A stretch of DNA of 64,000 nt from CAYMDP01 sp964389375. GTDB taxonomy: Bacteria; Bdellovibrionota; Bdellovibrionia; Bdellovibrionales; UBA1609. Below the pieces are notes generated by a model. It saw only the letters and a program-made list of their open reading frames with translations, made no database searches and was not told where the DNA came from. This document shows positions 62,605 to 64,000 of this stretch, piece by piece; the stretch's first letter is position 1; each line of letters opens with the position of its first letter. The position numbers and the translations under genes are program-made. The stretch lies in NCBI GenBank assembly GCA_964389375.1, contig CAYMDP010000011.1:6880-70879 (forward strand), given 5' to 3'.

Positions 62605-62870
62605 TCCAATATGCTCTTTATTTTGGCTTTTTTTGCGTTTCTGCCGCTTTAGTTTTTAATCTCTTACGCCTCGTTCGTGGCCCAACTCCGATGGACCGGG
62701 TTCTTGCCGTGGATACTATGGTGATTAATGTGATTGCCTTAATTATATTTTTTGGAATTCAAGAGGGATCGACGGTTTATTTCGAAGCCGCGCTTTTGTT
62801 TGCGATGTTTGGTTTTGTTTCGACAGTATCCTATTGCCGCTTTGTTTTGCGCGGCAATGTGATCGACTAG
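62601..62870 (+). CDS. mrpF: Mrp antiporter subunit F
   Basis: 89 residues, three helices: RLVRGPTPMDRVLAVDTMVI is the family motif. ATG 62601 overlaps the mrpE stop (ATGA). Confidence 0.9.
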   Translation: MIQYALYFGFFCVSAALVFNLLRLVRGPTPMDRVLAVDTMVINVIALIIFFGIQEGSTVYFEAALLFAMFGFVSTVSYCRFVLRGNVID

Positions 62871-62882
62871 CGAGGGAGGAAA

Positions 62883-63260
62883 ATGAGTTTATTTTTTGAG
62901 ATTCTCGTTAGCTTTCATATCGTAGTGGGCGGTTTTTTTATCTTGGTTGGATCTTTTGGGCTTGTGAAGCTTCCGGATCTAATGACTCGGCTTCATGCAC
63001 CGACGAAAGCGACAACCTTAGGGGTGGGCGGCGCTTTGATCGCGTCCATGTTTTATTTTTTGGGATCGAAAGGCTCTCTTTCGATCCATGAAATCCTAAT
63101 TACTTTATTTTTGTTTATCACAGCCCCTGTGACGGCCCATTTTATTGCCAAATCTTATCTACATCAAAGCGAGAGTCTTCGTGAGAAACTGCCCGAGACT
63201 CAAAGAAATTGCGATTGGAGCACCTTTGATTCCTCCAAGCAAAAAGAAGGTCTTTCTTAA
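62883..63260 (+). CDS. mrpG: Mrp antiporter subunit G
   Basis: 125 residues, three helices: VGSFGLVKLPDLMTRLHAPT and KATTLGVGGALIASMFYF are the family motifs; TAPVTAHFIAKSYL closes it. GGGAGG lies 4 nt before ATG 62883. Last gene of the mrp operon. Confidence 0.9.
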   Translation: MSLFFEILVSFHIVVGGFFILVGSFGLVKLPDLMTRLHAPTKATTLGVGGALIASMFYFLGSKGSLSIHEILITLFLFITAPVTAHFIAKSYLHQSESLREKLPETQRNCDWSTFDSSKQKEGLS

Positions 63261-63319
63261 GGCCTTATTAAAGTGTGCTAGGCTTTGTTCTAGGTGAGAA
63301 CTTTAAAGCGGGGAGGCTA

Positions 63320-63721
63320 GTGAAAATTTTGAGTGTTATTTTCTTTATGTGCTTCTGGATTCTATTTGGATCTGTCTCAATGGCAGACCTGAAGGCAGAA
63401 CAGATCTCATTTATATTTCTGTCTAACGATGGCTCGATTTGGGAAGAATGTCGACATTCTGCCGGAAAAGAAATGCATTCTTGGAAAGTCGAGTGCGGCA
63501 CTTATCGGTTTGATCTTCATATGTTCTTAAGAAGCCATCCTCGGGCGGAGGAAACGACTTACGAGTTTCACTATTGGGCCACCGAGACTGCGCGGCTTCA
63601 TGAAACCCATACTCAGTCGACCTGGTTGACAGTGGATGGGGAGTCTAAAGCGAAGCGAATTCTTGGATATTTGGGCTTTGCGGAAGATGCTCTTCAATTG
63701 CGGATTCAGATCCAGCTTTAA
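63320..63721 (+). CDS. secreted protein, unknown
   Basis: 133 residues from GTG 63320, which follows GGGGAGG by 3-4 nt; a longer frame from 63275 lacks a site. The signal peptide is about 1-23 (VKILSVIFFMCFWILFGSVS). The mature part has cysteines in ECRHSAGKEMH and VECGTYRFD, plus HLFLRS-like text. No family recognised. It follows the mrp operon by 59 nt. Confidence 0.6.
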   Translation: MKILSVIFFMCFWILFGSVSMADLKAEQISFIFLSNDGSIWEECRHSAGKEMHSWKVECGTYRFDLHMFLRSHPRAEETTYEFHYWATETARLHETHTQSTWLTVDGESKAKRILGYLGFAEDALQLRIQIQL

Positions 63722-63777
63722 GACTGGACTTTGAAGTCGTGCACCCTTAGGATTTTTACAGTCAAAGGAGTGTTCAG

Positions 63778-64000
63778 ATGAAAACCATCACAGAAAGCCG
63801 GTTTCAAATGTGGAGAGGGATCGTTTCGGTTGTTCACGCGGATAATCACGTCAGTCCCCAAGAAGTAGAGATGGTTGAGGGCTATCTTGAACGACTCCCA
63901 TTTTCAGATGCTCAGAGAAATCAGTTAAGTGCCGAGCTTTTCACGGCGGTTCCCGTCGACCATATTTTGCCCAAAATTACCGTTCCTGCAGATCGGGGCC
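63778..64000 (+). CDS. hypothetical protein, 3' end cut by window
   Basis: 74 residues are visible. AAAGGAG lies 7 nt before ATG 63778. It opens MKTITESRFQMWRGIVSVVH, then HVSPQEVEMVEGYLERLPFS, recalling TerB-like/tellurite-resistance helical domains, but too little is seen to assign it. The frame is open to the last base. Confidence 0.55.
   Translation, partial: MKTITESRFQMWRGIVSVVHADNHVSPQEVEMVEGYLERLPFSDAQRNQLSAELFTAVPVDHILPKITVPADRG

Noticed and set aside
1..64000. CRISPR arrays, rRNA and tRNA genes
   Set aside because: No spaced direct repeats or RNA gene signatures were seen on either strand.

Overview
The window looks like a stretch of chromosome from a Gram-negative member of the Bdellovibrionota (Bdellovibrio and relatives). 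This is inferred, not proven. Pointers are lipoproteins with an FQNC-type lipobox, a REP-associated transposase of the MPRKP...YHICARSNNR type, a stand-alone MreB paralogue, many small secreted or beta-barrel proteins, a DUF1552/DUF1592 pair, and a Rieske/flavin reductase fusion. Genes are densely packed on both strands with good Shine-Dalgarno sites and many 1-17 nt overlaps. I saw no rRNA, tRNA or CRISPR array.

Layout. 1-2651: a family 5 solute-binding protein (cut by the window edge) overlapping a histidine kinase. 2651-3439: a compact RAYT transposon-like unit bounded by perfect 25-bp inverted repeats, with two solo repeat copies at 5354 and 10286. 3442-11719: peroxiredoxin-like protein, small conserved proteins, an autoregulated MarR gene with DUF1398, a GNAT-unknown-Kef ancillary-Kef antiporter operon, a GFA protein and a CorA-like protein. 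11747-15238: DUF1552 and DUF1592-type secreted proteins. 15413-16027: a HigBA toxin-antitoxin operon with a perfect palindromic operator. 16476-18355: rsgA and a DUF4442 protein.

18537-23247 is the most unusual region. A 43-codon peptide gene with its own ribosome site is followed by an intercistronic hairpin and four tightly coupled genes: an HExxH protein resembling the alphaKG-HExxH peptide hydroxylase family, a cupin-like protein, an ABC-type exporter half-transporter with a degenerate signature motif, and an unknown protein. I read it as a candidate new RiPP (ribosomally made, modified peptide) locus.

23357-37622: radD, small stress and detoxification genes (SRPBCC, VOC, GSTs, Hsp20), a TIKI/TraB-like lipoprotein, rnk, a type II NADH dehydrogenase, the Rieske/flavin reductase fusion, DUF3750 and a lipocalin. 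37697-46710: a membrane-fused spermidine-synthase-like protein, DTW, YaiI, glyoxalase, YgiD, beta-barrels, and a Tll0287-like haem protein next to an MreB paralogue. 46792-56924: CstA with a sodium:solute symporter, a second lipocalin, a secreted zincin, an AtoE-like transporter, a cytochrome-type lipoprotein, LysR, and a NodIJ-type ABC exporter. 57421-63260: a complete Mrp sodium/proton antiporter operon (fused A/B, then C, D, E, F, G).
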